This document shows positions 8,770-16,582 of a stretch of 64,000 bases of DNA, one piece after another; the stretch's first letter is position 1, and every line of letters starts with the position of its first letter. The DNA comes from VXNF01 sp964291305. GTDB taxonomy: Bacteria > Actinomycetota > Acidimicrobiia > Acidimicrobiales > CATQHL01. A program made the position numbers and the translations under genes. Where the stretch lies: assembly GCA_964291305.2 (NCBI GenBank), contig OZ219783.1, positions 1,364,001-1,428,000 on the forward strand, written 5' to 3'. Under the pieces are notes generated by a model, which saw only the letters and a program-made list of their open reading frames with translations, was not told the origin of the DNA and did no database searches.

Positions 8770-8798
8770 CCCACGAAGACCCAGTGACCCACGAAGAC
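8763..8798 (+). repeat. Exact 18-base tandem duplication across the FIST stop/transketolase start
   Basis: The 18-mer starting CCAGTGACCCACGAAG is present twice in tandem (8763-8780 and 8781-8798). Each copy carries a GTG that could start transketolase (8766 and 8784). The FIST stop TGA lies in the first copy. The duplication is in frame and adds six codons. Confidence 0.9.
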
Positions 8799-10130
8799 AT
8801 AGCATCTGCCCGCCCAGCCAGCAGCCAGGGGGACCTGGCGCTAGAGCAGCGTGCCATCAATGTGATCCGTGGTCTGGCTATGGATGCCCCGCACGCGGCC
8901 CGTTCGGGTCACCAGGGTACGGCGATGGCATTGGCGCCGCTGGCCCACGTGCTCTGGAGCCGGGTGATGACATATGACCCAACGACCCCCGACTGGCCCG
9001 ACCGCGACCGCTTCGTACTGAGCGCTGGTCACGCCTCAATCCTGCTCTACAGCATGGCCTACCTATGTGGTTACGGGCTCACCCTTGAAGACCTGAAGGG
9101 CTTTAGGCAGTGGGGCAGCCGAACCCCCGGCCACCCCGAGGCCGAGACGAAGCTAGGGGTGGAAGTGACCACCGGCCCGCTTGGCCAGGGTGTGGCCAAC
9201 GCCGTGGGAATGGCTATCGCCGAACGCTGGTTGCGCGCCCGCTACGGGCCCGAGTTGTGTGATCACCACACCTTCGTCATCTGCAGCGACGGGGATCTCG
9301 CCGAAGGAGTCAGCCACGAGTCTGCCTCCCTAGCCGGACATCTCGGTCTGGGTCGGCTGATCTACGTTTACGACGACAACCGCGTGTCGATCGACGGTGC
9401 TACCGAACTTTGGCTCTCCGACGACCCAGCAGGTCGGTTTGCCGCCTACGGCTGGCATGTTGAGACCCTCGGGGAGGCGGCAGAGGATCTTGCTGCGCTC
9501 GAAGGGGCACTACGGCGAGCCATGGCCACCGAGGCACCTTCGCTGCTCGTTCTGCGTAGCCATATTGCTTACCCCTCCCCCGATCTAACTGACGCCCCGG
9601 CAGCTCATGGCTACGCACTTAAGGATGCCGAAATCGCGGCCGCCAAGTCTGTCATGGGGCTGGCGCCCGAGGAGCGCTTCTGGGTTCCCACCGATGTACT
9701 GGCGTACTACCGGGCCGTGGGTCGCCGCGGTGAAGCGGTGCGCCGAGCCTGGGAGCAGCGGTGGTCAGATGCCGTAGCCGACCGTCCCGACCTCCCCCAA
9801 CTGTGGGCTGTCGGAGCGCCTAATGATTGGGACGCTGCGGTAGGACCCTGGGAGGTGGATTCGCTGGTGGCAACTCGTACGGCCAGTGGTGTGTGTTTGA
9901 ACGCAGCCGCAGCTGCTATGGATCACCTGCTGGCAGGCGGTGCCGATCTAACCGGTAACACAGGAACACGACTGAAGGGCGAGGCTCCCCTGGACCGCGA
10001 ACGCGCCGATGGCAGGCAAGTGTTCTACGGAGTGCGTGAGCACGCCATGGGTGCGGCTATGGTCGGGGTTGCCCGCCACGGTGGCCTCTTACCGGTGGGG
10101 GGACCTTTCTGGTCTTCAGTGACTACATGA
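8766..10130 (+). CDS. tkt: Transketolase, N-terminal two-thirds (frameshifted gene)
   Basis: Residues 1-454 of a transketolase, the thiamine-diphosphate enzyme that moves two-carbon units between pentose phosphate sugars. Visible features are LSAGHASILLYSMAYL, the GPLGQGVANAVGMAIAER block, the ThDP/metal motif starting CSDGDLAEGV and running to YDDNRVSIDG, and the start of the Pyr domain (FYGVREHAMGAAMVG). At LLPVGG the frame derails: the protein reads PFWSSVTT and stops. The family-conserved GGTFLVFSDYMRPAVR continues in the +1 register and is encoded in the next ORF. One missing G in the 10097-10102 run would join both parts into a normal protein of about 670 residues. The start is GTG 8766, or the duplicated GTG at 8784. 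Confidence 0.93.
   Translation: MTHEDPVTHEDIASARPASSQGDLALEQRAINVIRGLAMDAPHAARSGHQGTAMALAPLAHVLWSRVMTYDPTTPDWPDRDRFVLSAGHASILLYSMAYLCGYGLTLEDLKGFRQWGSRTPGHPEAETKLGVEVTTGPLGQGVANAVGMAIAERWLRARYGPELCDHHTFVICSDGDLAEGVSHESASLAGHLGLGRLIYVYDDNRVSIDGATELWLSDDPAGRFAAYGWHVETLGEAAEDLAALEGALRRAMATEAPSLLVLRSHIAYPSPDLTDAPAAHGYALKDAEIAAAKSVMGLAPEERFWVPTDVLAYYRAVGRRGEAVRRAWEQRWSDAVADRPDLPQLWAVGAPNDWDAAVGPWEVDSLVATRTASGVCLNAAAAAMDHLLAGGADLTGNTGTRLKGEAPLDRERADGRQVFYGVREHAMGAAMVGVARHGGLLPVGGPFWSSVTT
10097..10102 (+). other. tkt: G6 homopolymer at the transketolase frameshift
   Basis: Six G residues follow CCGGT. Seven would give GTG GGG GGG ACC TTT CTG GTC TTC AGT GAC TAC ATG, the expected transketolase sequence. 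A one-base deletion here splits the gene. It could be an assembly or sequencing error, a real null allele, or a slippage site. Confidence 0.85.
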
Positions 10131-10780
10131 GGCCAGCGGTGCGGCTAGCGGCACTCTCGCATGCAAAGGTGGTGTTCTGCTGGTCGCATGATTCTCTGGG
10201 CGTCGGCGAAGACGGCCCCACACACCAGCCCGTAGAGCATCTGGCGACACTCCGTGCTATACCCGATTTGATCGTTATTCGTCCTGCTGACGCGCCCGAG
10301 ACCCTCGGAAGCTGGCGGATTGCTTTGGAGCACGAGGGGCCAACCGCGCTCATTCTCACGCGCCAAGCAACCCCGGTATTGACTGGCACGTGCCCCGAAA
10401 GCGTCACACTCGGCGCGTATGTGCTAAGCGAACCGGCTGCAGCAGTCGTGACGCTCGTCGGCACGGGGAGCGAGGTGGCGCTGTGTGTTCAGGCGGCCAA
10501 GCAGCTTGCCGCAGATGGCGTCGCGGCAGCAGTTGTTTCGATGCCCTCCTGGGAGCTGTTTGCGGCCCAACCGTCTAGCTATCAGCAGGCGGTGATTCCC
10601 CCGAACAGACCGTCGCTAGCAGTCGAAGCTGGGGTCACACAGGGCTGGGAGCGCTGGGTGGATTACGCCATAGGCGTGGATCGTTTCGGTGCTTCAGCTC
10701 CAGGTGAAGTGGTTCTGGCAGAGTTGGGTATGAGATCTGACCGAGTAGTAGCTGTAGCTAAGGAGCTATTGGCGAGGTGA
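10127..10780 (+). CDS. tkt: Transketolase, C-terminal third (frameshifted gene)
   Basis: 217 residues forming the rest of the transketolase: MRPAVRLAALSHAKVVF, the GVGEDGPTHQPVEHLATLRAIPDL substrate/ThDP motif, and the C-terminal domain with VTLVGTGSEVALC and the SVAVEAG-like region (LAVEAGVTQGWERWVDY). It is not an independent gene. The family sequence continues upstream of this ATG (ACC TTT CTG GTC TTC AGT GAC TAC ATG) to the G6 run at 10097-10102. The transaldolase start follows 47 bases later, so the pair supplies the non-oxidative pentose phosphate steps. Confidence 0.9.
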   Translation: MRPAVRLAALSHAKVVFCWSHDSLGVGEDGPTHQPVEHLATLRAIPDLIVIRPADAPETLGSWRIALEHEGPTALILTRQATPVLTGTCPESVTLGAYVLSEPAAAVVTLVGTGSEVALCVQAAKQLAADGVAAAVVSMPSWELFAAQPSSYQQAVIPPNRPSLAVEAGVTQGWERWVDYAIGVDRFGASAPGEVVLAELGMRSDRVVAVAKELLAR

Positions 10781-10827
10781 GTAACCAATCCGTCTCGTCC
10801 CGCTTACGAGTCTGATGGGAGGCAAAC

Positions 10828-11925
10828 GTGAATAGCAGGCTGGCCGAACTCCATGAGGTGGGCGGGCAGAGCCCTTGGCTTGACAATCTTAAAAGGAGTT
10901 GGATAAACGACGGCGAGCTAGCCCGTTGGGTGGAGCGAGGCTGCCGCGGCATCACCTCGAATCCGACCATCTTTCAGTCGGCCATGACCTCCGAAGCGGC
11001 CTATGACCACGACTTAGCCGAACTAGCTGCAGCTGGCGTGGACACCGTAGAGAGCTACTGGCACCTTGTCACCAGCGACATCAGCGCCGCCCTTGCGGTG
11101 CTACGCCCGCTACACGACGCCAGCGGTGGTACCGACGGCTACGTGTCGGTGGAGGTGGCTCCTGAACTGGCGGACGACGCCTCGGCCACCGTCGACGCGG
11201 CCCGACGGCTACACGAACGGATCGCCGCGCCGAATCTCTATGTGAAAGTGCCCGCCACCGCAGCAGGCGTTGAGGCCCTGCGCAAACTCACCGCCGAGGG
11301 CTACAGCATCAACGTCACGCTAATCTTCTCGCTGCAGCGATACGAGGAAGTAATCGAGGCTTACCTGGCAGGCCTTGAGAGCCGACCGGGGGAGCTACAC
11401 GATATCTCCGGCGTGGCCTCGTTCTTCGTGAGCCGGGTAGACACCGAAGTGGATCGGCGTCTAGCGGCTATCGGAACTCCTGCGGCGACAGCTCTTGCGG
11501 GCCGAATCGCGCTGGCACAGGCAAAGCTGGCCTATGCCACGTTTCGTCGCAGCTTCGCTGGAGCCCGCTGGGAGGCCCTGGCAGCACGCGGTGCCCGTCT
11601 GCAGCGCCCACTTTGGGCCTCCACATCCACCAAAAACCCGGCCTACCCAGACACTCTTTACGTGGACAACCTAATCGGCCCCGACACGGTGAACACGTTG
11701 CCCGAAGCGACCCTTGAGTGCTTCGAAGATCACGGCACCGTGGCTCGCACTATCGACACCGGGGTAGCGGAGGCCGCCGCCGATTTGGTCAAGCTTGCCG
11801 AAGTGGGGGTGGATCTGTCAGAGGTTGCCGAAGTGCTAGAGCGTGAAGGTGTGGCTGCTTTCGCCAAGTCGTTCGACGAACTGCTAACGACCCTGGCCGA
11901 TCGTGCCGCTGCTCTTACTGCCTGA
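10828..11925 (+). CDS. tal: Transaldolase
   Basis: A 365-residue transaldolase of the long actinobacterial type. It moves a dihydroxyacetone unit from sedoheptulose-7-phosphate to glyceraldehyde-3-phosphate. Motifs are GITSNPTIFQ near residue 41, the Schiff-base lysine in NLYVKVPAT (about K140), NVTLIFSLQRYEEV, SGVASFFVSRVDTEVD and LWASTSTKNP. The GTG start at 10828 has GGGAGG five bases upstream. It lies immediately downstream of transketolase, as in many actinobacterial pentose phosphate operons. Confidence 0.96.
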   Translation: MNSRLAELHEVGGQSPWLDNLKRSWINDGELARWVERGCRGITSNPTIFQSAMTSEAAYDHDLAELAAAGVDTVESYWHLVTSDISAALAVLRPLHDASGGTDGYVSVEVAPELADDASATVDAARRLHERIAAPNLYVKVPATAAGVEALRKLTAEGYSINVTLIFSLQRYEEVIEAYLAGLESRPGELHDISGVASFFVSRVDTEVDRRLAAIGTPAATALAGRIALAQAKLAYATFRRSFAGARWEALAARGARLQRPLWASTSTKNPAYPDTLYVDNLIGPDTVNTLPEATLECFEDHGTVARTIDTGVAEAAADLVKLAEVGVDLSEVAEVLEREGVAAFAKSFDELLTTLADRAAALTA

Positions 11926-11976
11926 ACAGATCTAACCCAAGAGTGGATTCTGTCCGCTCAGATATGTGGACTCTCC

Positions 11977-12189
11977 TCAGGGCCATCGAGCCTCACCGGG
12001 CCTCAAAGCTGCCACAGCTCGGTCCAGCGCCCGTCGTGCTTTGAGCAGTCGGCGCTCGAGGGCCAGGTCAGCCGAATCCCCCTCTCGGGCTGCAGCCCGC
12101 AACTGCTCGAATCCGAGATCGTCTAGCTCGGCGGCGATGCCAGAGATGCGCTCAGCCAAATCCTCCAAAACCTCATCGAGTTCAGCCAT
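11977..12189 (-). CDS. Small coiled-coil hypothetical protein
   Basis: A 70-residue, strongly charged, almost entirely helical ORF (MAELDEVLEDLAERISGIAAELDDLGFEQLR, then ALERRLLKARRALDRAVAALRPG). Heptad-like leucine spacing suggests a two-helix coiled coil. The family is not recognised. It is divergent from the CLC channel gene and convergent with transaldolase. Composition looks like real protein rather than high-GC noise, but no clear ribosome-binding site was seen. Confidence 0.55.
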   Translation of the reverse strand: MAELDEVLEDLAERISGIAAELDDLGFEQLRAAAREGDSADLALERRLLKARRALDRAVAALRPGEARWP

Positions 12190-12213
12190 CGCACCAGTCT
12201 GCCCCGCCTGCGG

Positions 12214-13959
12214 TTGACTGCAGTGGCTAGCACTATCCCGGCAGGTGATTCTCAGACTCGGCCAACAGGCCCGGTAGTCTCGCTTTCGGTGCGCTTTCTC
12301 CGCTCGTTCCGGCCTGTTGGCCGTTTACCCCGCGTGCTCGGCGCGGCCATAGGAGTGGGTGCTTGCGTAGGCCTCCTGGTAGCCCTGTTCGAGTACGTCG
12401 TCGTTGAGGTCATGTTGGAGCGACTCTTCGAGTTACCGCTTTGGCAGCAAGCACTAGCTCCACTTGTTGGCCTAGCCGCGGCGGCTGTGCTTTTGCGGCT
12501 CGTAGGCGGCCGAGACTCCACATCAGCTACCTCTGACGAGTACATCCGGGCCTTCCATGAACGTTCGCCGCGACTGCCCCTGAGGCAACTGCCGGCCAAG
12601 CTGTTGGCGGGTGTCGCCACCATCGGGAGCGGCGGTGCGCTGGGCATGGAGGGGCCTTCGATCTTCGCCGGAGCCTCCCTAGCTCACAACATGCAACGAA
12701 TCCTGAGCCGGTTTCTGCGCCGAGAGGAGATGCAGATGCTGCTCACCGCCGGCGCCGCCGCCGGCGTGGCGGCAATCTTCCGAGCACCGGCGACCGGGGT
12801 GATCTTCGCTCTTGAGGCACCGTATCGCGATGATGTTACCCGTCGGGCGCTACTGCCTTCGCTGGTGGCCTCCGCGGTCAGCTTCTTGATCTTTGCGGTG
12901 GTTCTGGGGGACACCAGTCCAGTTTTTGGTGGCCTGGCCGGAGATGTTCGGACCCTAGCCATAGTGGACCTGTTGGGCGGAGCTCTAGTCGGCGTGACTG
13001 CCGGCTTGGGCGGTCGGGGGTTCTCCGCGCTGGTGCGCTGGGCAAAAGCGTTGCCAGGGCGACTCGGACCGCTACCGCGCATACTTGCTACCGGGGGTCT
13101 GCTGTGCGGCCTGGCATTCGCTACCGACGTTCTCTACGGTGCGCCCCTGAGTCTGGGGCCGGGCGTGCGATCAGCGGAATGGGTACTTGAAGTGCCTCGG
13201 GGTGTCTGGCTAATTGTGGCTCTTTTCGGACTCAGAGTCATAGCGACCCTGGCCACGGTCATAGGTGGAGGCACCGGGGGGCTATTCATCCCGCTAGCGG
13301 TGCAGGGCGTTTTGATGGGCACAGTCGTGGGCGTACTGCTAGATCAAACCAACACCGGGCTATATCCAACCCTTGGGCTAGCTGCCTTTCTTGGGGCTGG
13401 CTACCGCGCTCCGATTGCCGCGGTGATGTTTGTGGCGGAGTCCAGCCAGGGATCGGCCTTCGTGGTTCCAGCCCTAGTAGCCGCTGCAGTAGCGCAACTC
13501 GTGGCAGGTAGGGCCAGCGTTTCATCGCATCAGGCCGCTGAAAGGGTCGGTCATCTAGAACGACGCTTCACACTTCCGATTACATCGGTGCTCCGCACTG
13601 ACGTCATGACTGTTCCGCCAGATGCCACTATCTCGGAGTTGATGACGATGCACGTGCTTGGGCGCCGCGAACGGGAAGTAGCCGTCGTCGAGGGCTCGCG
13701 CTACGTGGGAATGTGTGGTCTAGACCAAGTCGGCAATCTGCCGCGCAGCGAGTGGGAGGCCACCACTGTCGGCGCCAGAGTCGCTGAGGACCTGCCGGCC
13801 GCAACTCCATCTTGGACACTCCGAGACGCCATCGCGGCCATGGAGCAGGCTGACGTGAAAATGCTGGCAGTCGTAACCGCCGACGGGTCTTTCGTCGGCT
13901 TGGTGCTAGAGGAAGACATCCTCAAACTCGACGAAATCCTGGACGAAACTGGCGGCTGA
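12214..13959 (+). CDS. CLC-family chloride channel/transporter with C-terminal CBS pair
   Basis: A 581-residue membrane protein. Residues about 30-430 are the CLC domain with many membrane helices. Signature stretches are IGSGGALGMEGPSIFAGASL, which keeps the gating glutamate of the GxEGP motif; GGGTGGLFIPLAVQG, the GxFxP anion-site loop; and YRAPIAAVMFVAESS. Residues about 450-575 form two CBS domains (DVMTVPPDATISELM and ATPSWTLRDAIAAMEQADVKMLAVV), usual sites for adenosine-nucleotide regulation. Retention of the gating glutamate allows Cl-/H+ exchange. The start is uncertain: TTG 12214 or GTG 12223. Confidence 0.93.
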   Translation: MTAVASTIPAGDSQTRPTGPVVSLSVRFLRSFRPVGRLPRVLGAAIGVGACVGLLVALFEYVVVEVMLERLFELPLWQQALAPLVGLAAAAVLLRLVGGRDSTSATSDEYIRAFHERSPRLPLRQLPAKLLAGVATIGSGGALGMEGPSIFAGASLAHNMQRILSRFLRREEMQMLLTAGAAAGVAAIFRAPATGVIFALEAPYRDDVTRRALLPSLVASAVSFLIFAVVLGDTSPVFGGLAGDVRTLAIVDLLGGALVGVTAGLGGRGFSALVRWAKALPGRLGPLPRILATGGLLCGLAFATDVLYGAPLSLGPGVRSAEWVLEVPRGVWLIVALFGLRVIATLATVIGGGTGGLFIPLAVQGVLMGTVVGVLLDQTNTGLYPTLGLAAFLGAGYRAPIAAVMFVAESSQGSAFVVPALVAAAVAQLVAGRASVSSHQAAERVGHLERRFTLPITSVLRTDVMTVPPDATISELMTMHVLGRREREVAVVEGSRYVGMCGLDQVGNLPRSEWEATTVGARVAEDLPAATPSWTLRDAIAAMEQADVKMLAVVTADGSFVGLVLEEDILKLDEILDETGG

Positions 13960-13990
13960 GGTCTGAGCCGCCGACGGCAGTCCCGAACGC

Positions 13991-14155
13991 TTACGCCTCA
14001 GCGTTGTGCGCGCACCAGGATCGATGGTCGTGTCCTGGCAGTGCAGAGCATTCTGGGCAGGGTTCCTCGTCTTCCTCGAAGAGCGCGTCAAAGTCATCGC
14101 TTGTCTGCTTCAGTGCGCGGGCTTCCTCGTAGCGCCGATGGCGTCCCTTCTTCAC
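13991..14155 (-). CDS. 54-residue Cys/His-rich small protein
   Basis: A short gene: GTG at 14155-14153, TAA at 13991-13993, 54 residues. The N-terminus is basic (VKKGRHRRYEEARALKQ), the middle acidic (DDFDALFEEDEE), and the C-terminus reads CPECSALPGHDHRSWCAHNAEA. The CPEC plus H/C cluster looks like a small zinc-binding knuckle. GGAG lies nine bases before the GTG. Actinobacteria carry similar tiny GRHRRYEEAR-type proteins, as I recall, but the function is unknown. It converges on the CLC gene. Confidence 0.7.
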   Translation of the reverse strand: MKKGRHRRYEEARALKQTSDDFDALFEEDEEPCPECSALPGHDHRSWCAHNAEA

Positions 14156-14295
14156 AACCAGAACTCCGAACTATATGTGCCGGCCACCATCCTGGCGGCG
14201 TGGCTCTGTCTGTTTGACGCGGTCTGTTCGGCGCGACACGCTATTCCATCGCGCATTGCCGCGCGGCCAAAATAGTCTAGCCGCTAGAACATAGT

Positions 14296-14321
14296 GTCTT
14301 AGTCATGCCGTCTTAGTCATG
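14296..14321. repeat. 14-base tandem repeat (about 1.9 copies) in a 217-base gap
   Basis: GTCTTAGTCATG occurs at 14296-14307 and again at 14310-14321, separated by CC. The gap 14156-14372, between the small Cys protein and the RNase D stop, otherwise shows nothing recognisable. Confidence 0.8.
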
Positions 14322-14372
14322 TTTAATCGTTCCTGCTGGTGCGACCCTGGGAGCGCCGACTTATTCTGGTCC

Positions 14373-15530
14373 TCATAGTGGTAACCCCGAGCGCCGTTCG
14401 AGGCGCAGCTTCCCGTCTGGTTCTAGCGCCACAGCTGCTTTGCCGGCCATGAGCTGTTCTAACTGGACACCGTAGCGCTCGTAGCGCCAGCCAGTAGCCA
14501 GCCGTGCTTCGGATTCGCCCTCCAGGAAAGCCGCCAAGTCCGCCCGGGTAGCCACGAGCGCAGGGTCCAACTCGTCATCGCGAGCTACCTGCGAAAGCCA
14601 GGCCGCCAGCAGCGCCACGACGGGTTTCAGCTGTGACTGGTCGCGACCTTTCGGGTTCGGTGGCATTGGCGGAGGGTTCTGCTGAGCACACGCAATGACC
14701 TCTAAAAGCGAGTCCCCCGGGGGGCCTTTCATGGCTCGCCCATCCACGCCGCGCACTGCCGCGAGCGCCGATTGGGAATCAGGTGCGGCCTGCACCACTG
14801 CTGCCAATGCCAAATCGCTTAGCACATAGCGCACCGGCAAATCTAGTTCTGCTGCCCTGCGCTCGCGCCAAGCTGCTACGACACTAGCCAGCGGGTGCGA
14901 ACGCCTCGGCAGCTTGCGCAACTCTCGTACCCGCAACCAGGCGTCGGTGGGGTTACGACCCGTCAATTGCCGTTGGCGTAGGCGTTCACATTCCTCTTCG
15001 CACCACTTCAGCCGACCATGAGCTTGTAACCGGTGGCGTAGCGCGGCGTACAAGGCGGGAAGGTAACGGACATCGTCGGCTGCGTAGGCGAGTTGTTTCG
15101 GTTCGAGCGGCCGCTTCAGCCAATCGGTCAGACGATCGCCTTTAGCCACCTCAATTTGCAGGAATCGGGCCAATAAATCGCGCAGAGAGGCCGAACGCAT
15201 GCCGCAAAATCCCGCGGCGGTCTGGGTGTCGAGCAGCCGACCTGGTATTCGATCGACCACCTGACGCAGAATCTCTAGATCCTGATCGGGTGCGTGCATG
15301 ATCGCCGTGGCTGGGCTTTCCAGCAGTGCAACTAAAGGACTAAGCGAGGTAGTTAGAGGATCCACCAGCACCACCCGCTTCCCCCAGGCCAGTTGCAGCA
15401 GGCCGAGATGCGGAAAGTAACTCTTCTCACGATGGAACTCGGTGTCGAGCGCGTAAAAGGGATGCTGGCAAGCCTCACTAACAAGTGTGGCGAGGCGCTG
15501 TTCGCTCTCTACAAGTTCGTAGTCTTTCAG
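14373..15530 (-). CDS. rnd: Ribonuclease D (DEDD exonuclease with HRDC domain), apparent CTG start
   Basis: A 385-residue RNase D-type 3'-5' exonuclease. The essential Exo I motif (ALDTEFHREKSYFPHLGLLQLA, about residues 27-48) lies upstream of the first in-frame ATG/GTG/TTG (GTG at 15374), so an annotation from that codon would lose the active site. Later motifs are HAPDQDLEIL, LDTQTA, and KQLAYAADDVRYL, which is Exo III. An HRDC-like region follows at about 195-280. No ATG, GTG or TTG exists in frame upstream until a region clearly belonging to mobA. A CTG at 15530-15528 overlaps the mobA TGA (CTGA) with GGAG seven bases upstream, and starts the protein as (M)KDYELVESEQRLATLV, a normal RNase D N-terminus. 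Confidence 0.9.
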   Translation of the reverse strand: MKDYELVESEQRLATLVSEACQHPFYALDTEFHREKSYFPHLGLLQLAWGKRVVLVDPLTTSLSPLVALLESPATAIMHAPDQDLEILRQVVDRIPGRLLDTQTAAGFCGMRSASLRDLLARFLQIEVAKGDRLTDWLKRPLEPKQLAYAADDVRYLPALYAALRHRLQAHGRLKWCEEECERLRQRQLTGRNPTDAWLRVRELRKLPRRSHPLASVVAAWRERRAAELDLPVRYVLSDLALAAVVQAAPDSQSALAAVRGVDGRAMKGPPGDSLLEVIACAQQNPPPMPPNPKGRDQSQLKPVVALLAAWLSQVARDDELDPALVATRADLAAFLEGESEARLATGWRYERYGVQLEQLMAGKAAVALEPDGKLRLERRSGLPL

Positions 15531-16114
15531 GACTCCGCTCCGGTCATGGCATGCAGCTCCTCCGGGCGGTCCACGTCTCGCAATGTGCTTGGGGCACTTA
15601 CCGCCACCAACCGCGCGCGGAGGTCTTTCATTCCGGCGTGGAGTCGCCGCTCCCCGCCAGCGAACGCTAACTCGAGCTTGTGCCTGCAGCTGCGTCTCCA
15701 GACGCCATGAGTTGGTTGGATACGGCCTTCCAGCAGCGGCACCACGACATCGCTGCTGTCATCAACGTGTCCGAGTAGTTCCTGTATGGTCGTCACACTG
15801 GCGCGGGGCAGATCGCAGGCCAGAACCACTACCCAGTCTGATTTAGCCAGGTGCAGGGCTGTGAGCAAGCCTGCTAGCGGCCCTTCGCCGGCGTTGTCGT
15901 CCGGGAATGCTGCAAATCCCAAGCCAGCCAAACGCACCTGATCGCCGCCAATACTGAGCACCTCCTCAGCGCCGGCGACCACCAGCGCGTCACGGGCAAT
16001 CCCCGCTAACGGTCGCCCCGCGAAAAGTGCGAAGGCTTTGTCATATCCCATTCGTTGGCTATTGCCACCGGCGAGCACCGCGCCGCTAAAGCTGACCGCT
16101 GGCCTGTTAGAAAT
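15527..16114 (-). CDS. mobA: Molybdenum cofactor guanylyltransferase MobA-like
   Basis: A nucleotidyltransferase of the MobA/MobA-like family, which attaches GMP to molybdopterin. The N-terminal signature GAVLAGGNSQRMGYDKAF binds nucleotide and metal; VVVLACDLPRASVTTIQELL gives the catalytic aspartate region; RPEELHAMTG ends the protein. The usual family length is about 190-200 residues. The start is problematic: GTG at 16078 would cut into the first beta strand, while the in-frame ATT at 16114-16112 has a perfect GGAGG (16125-16121) six bases upstream and gives 195 residues. It overlaps the DUF3151 stop and the rnd CTG. MobA-like transferases with other substrates (for example CTP) cannot be excluded. 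Confidence 0.85.
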   Translation of the reverse strand: MSNRPAVSFSGAVLAGGNSQRMGYDKAFALFAGRPLAGIARDALVVAGAEEVLSIGGDQVRLAGLGFAAFPDDNAGEGPLAGLLTALHLAKSDWVVVLACDLPRASVTTIQELLGHVDDSSDVVVPLLEGRIQPTHGVWRRSCRHKLELAFAGGERRLHAGMKDLRARLVAVSAPSTLRDVDRPEELHAMTGAES

Positions 16115-16553
16115 CGAGACCCTCCGGCGGCCAGGCGGGCTCCAACTGGCGCAGGAACTGCTCGCAGCGCTGGGCCTCCTCCTGCTCGCCGAGTGCGTGG
16201 GCAGTCTGTGCCAGACCCGCCAAGGCCAGTAAGAACCCCCGATTGGTTGGATGTTGCCAGCGCACGAAACCCGAACCGCGCCAGCCGCTGCGGCGTAGCC
16301 GGTCGAGCCCGCGATGGTAGCCGACTCGGAAATAGGCGTAGGCCTCCACCGTGTCACGAGCTTCGTGTCCCAATCGCGCCCAGCCCTCCAGAAAACCAGG
16401 CCAGCGGGCGACTACCTCACTGAGGTGCGTTCGCCTAGTTCCAGGAGACATTGCCTGTGCGGCGTTCAGCAGTGCTATCGCTTCGGGCGGTTCGGGGTCA
16501 AGCACAGTCTCGGGAGGGCCCGAAGGATTCAGCAATATGGGAATGTCGTTCAC
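16107..16553 (-). CDS. DUF3151 family protein
   Basis: A 148-residue actinobacterial DUF3151 protein of unknown function. Diagnostic features are AYAYFRVGYHRGLDRLRRSGWRG at about residues 70-92, then FVRWQHPTNRGFLLALAGLAQTAHALGE. It is a soluble helical protein with TPR-like character. GTG 16553 is preceded by GGAAGG. It lies 29 bases downstream of pyruvate kinase, and its end overlaps the mobA start region, so pyk-DUF3151-mobA-rnd looks like one operon. Confidence 0.92.
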   Translation of the reverse strand: MNDIPILLNPSGPPETVLDPEPPEAIALLNAAQAMSPGTRRTHLSEVVARWPGFLEGWARLGHEARDTVEAYAYFRVGYHRGLDRLRRSGWRGSGFVRWQHPTNRGFLLALAGLAQTAHALGEQEEAQRCEQFLRQLEPAWPPEGLDF

Positions 16554-16582
16554 GTGCCTTCCTAACAGGTGCTTAGCATGAA

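Noticed and set aside
10127..10780. Two-gene (split) transketolase as found in some bacteria and archaea
   Set aside because: Natural split transketolases divide between the PP and Pyr domains. Here the break is inside the Pyr domain, and a one-base change restores continuity.
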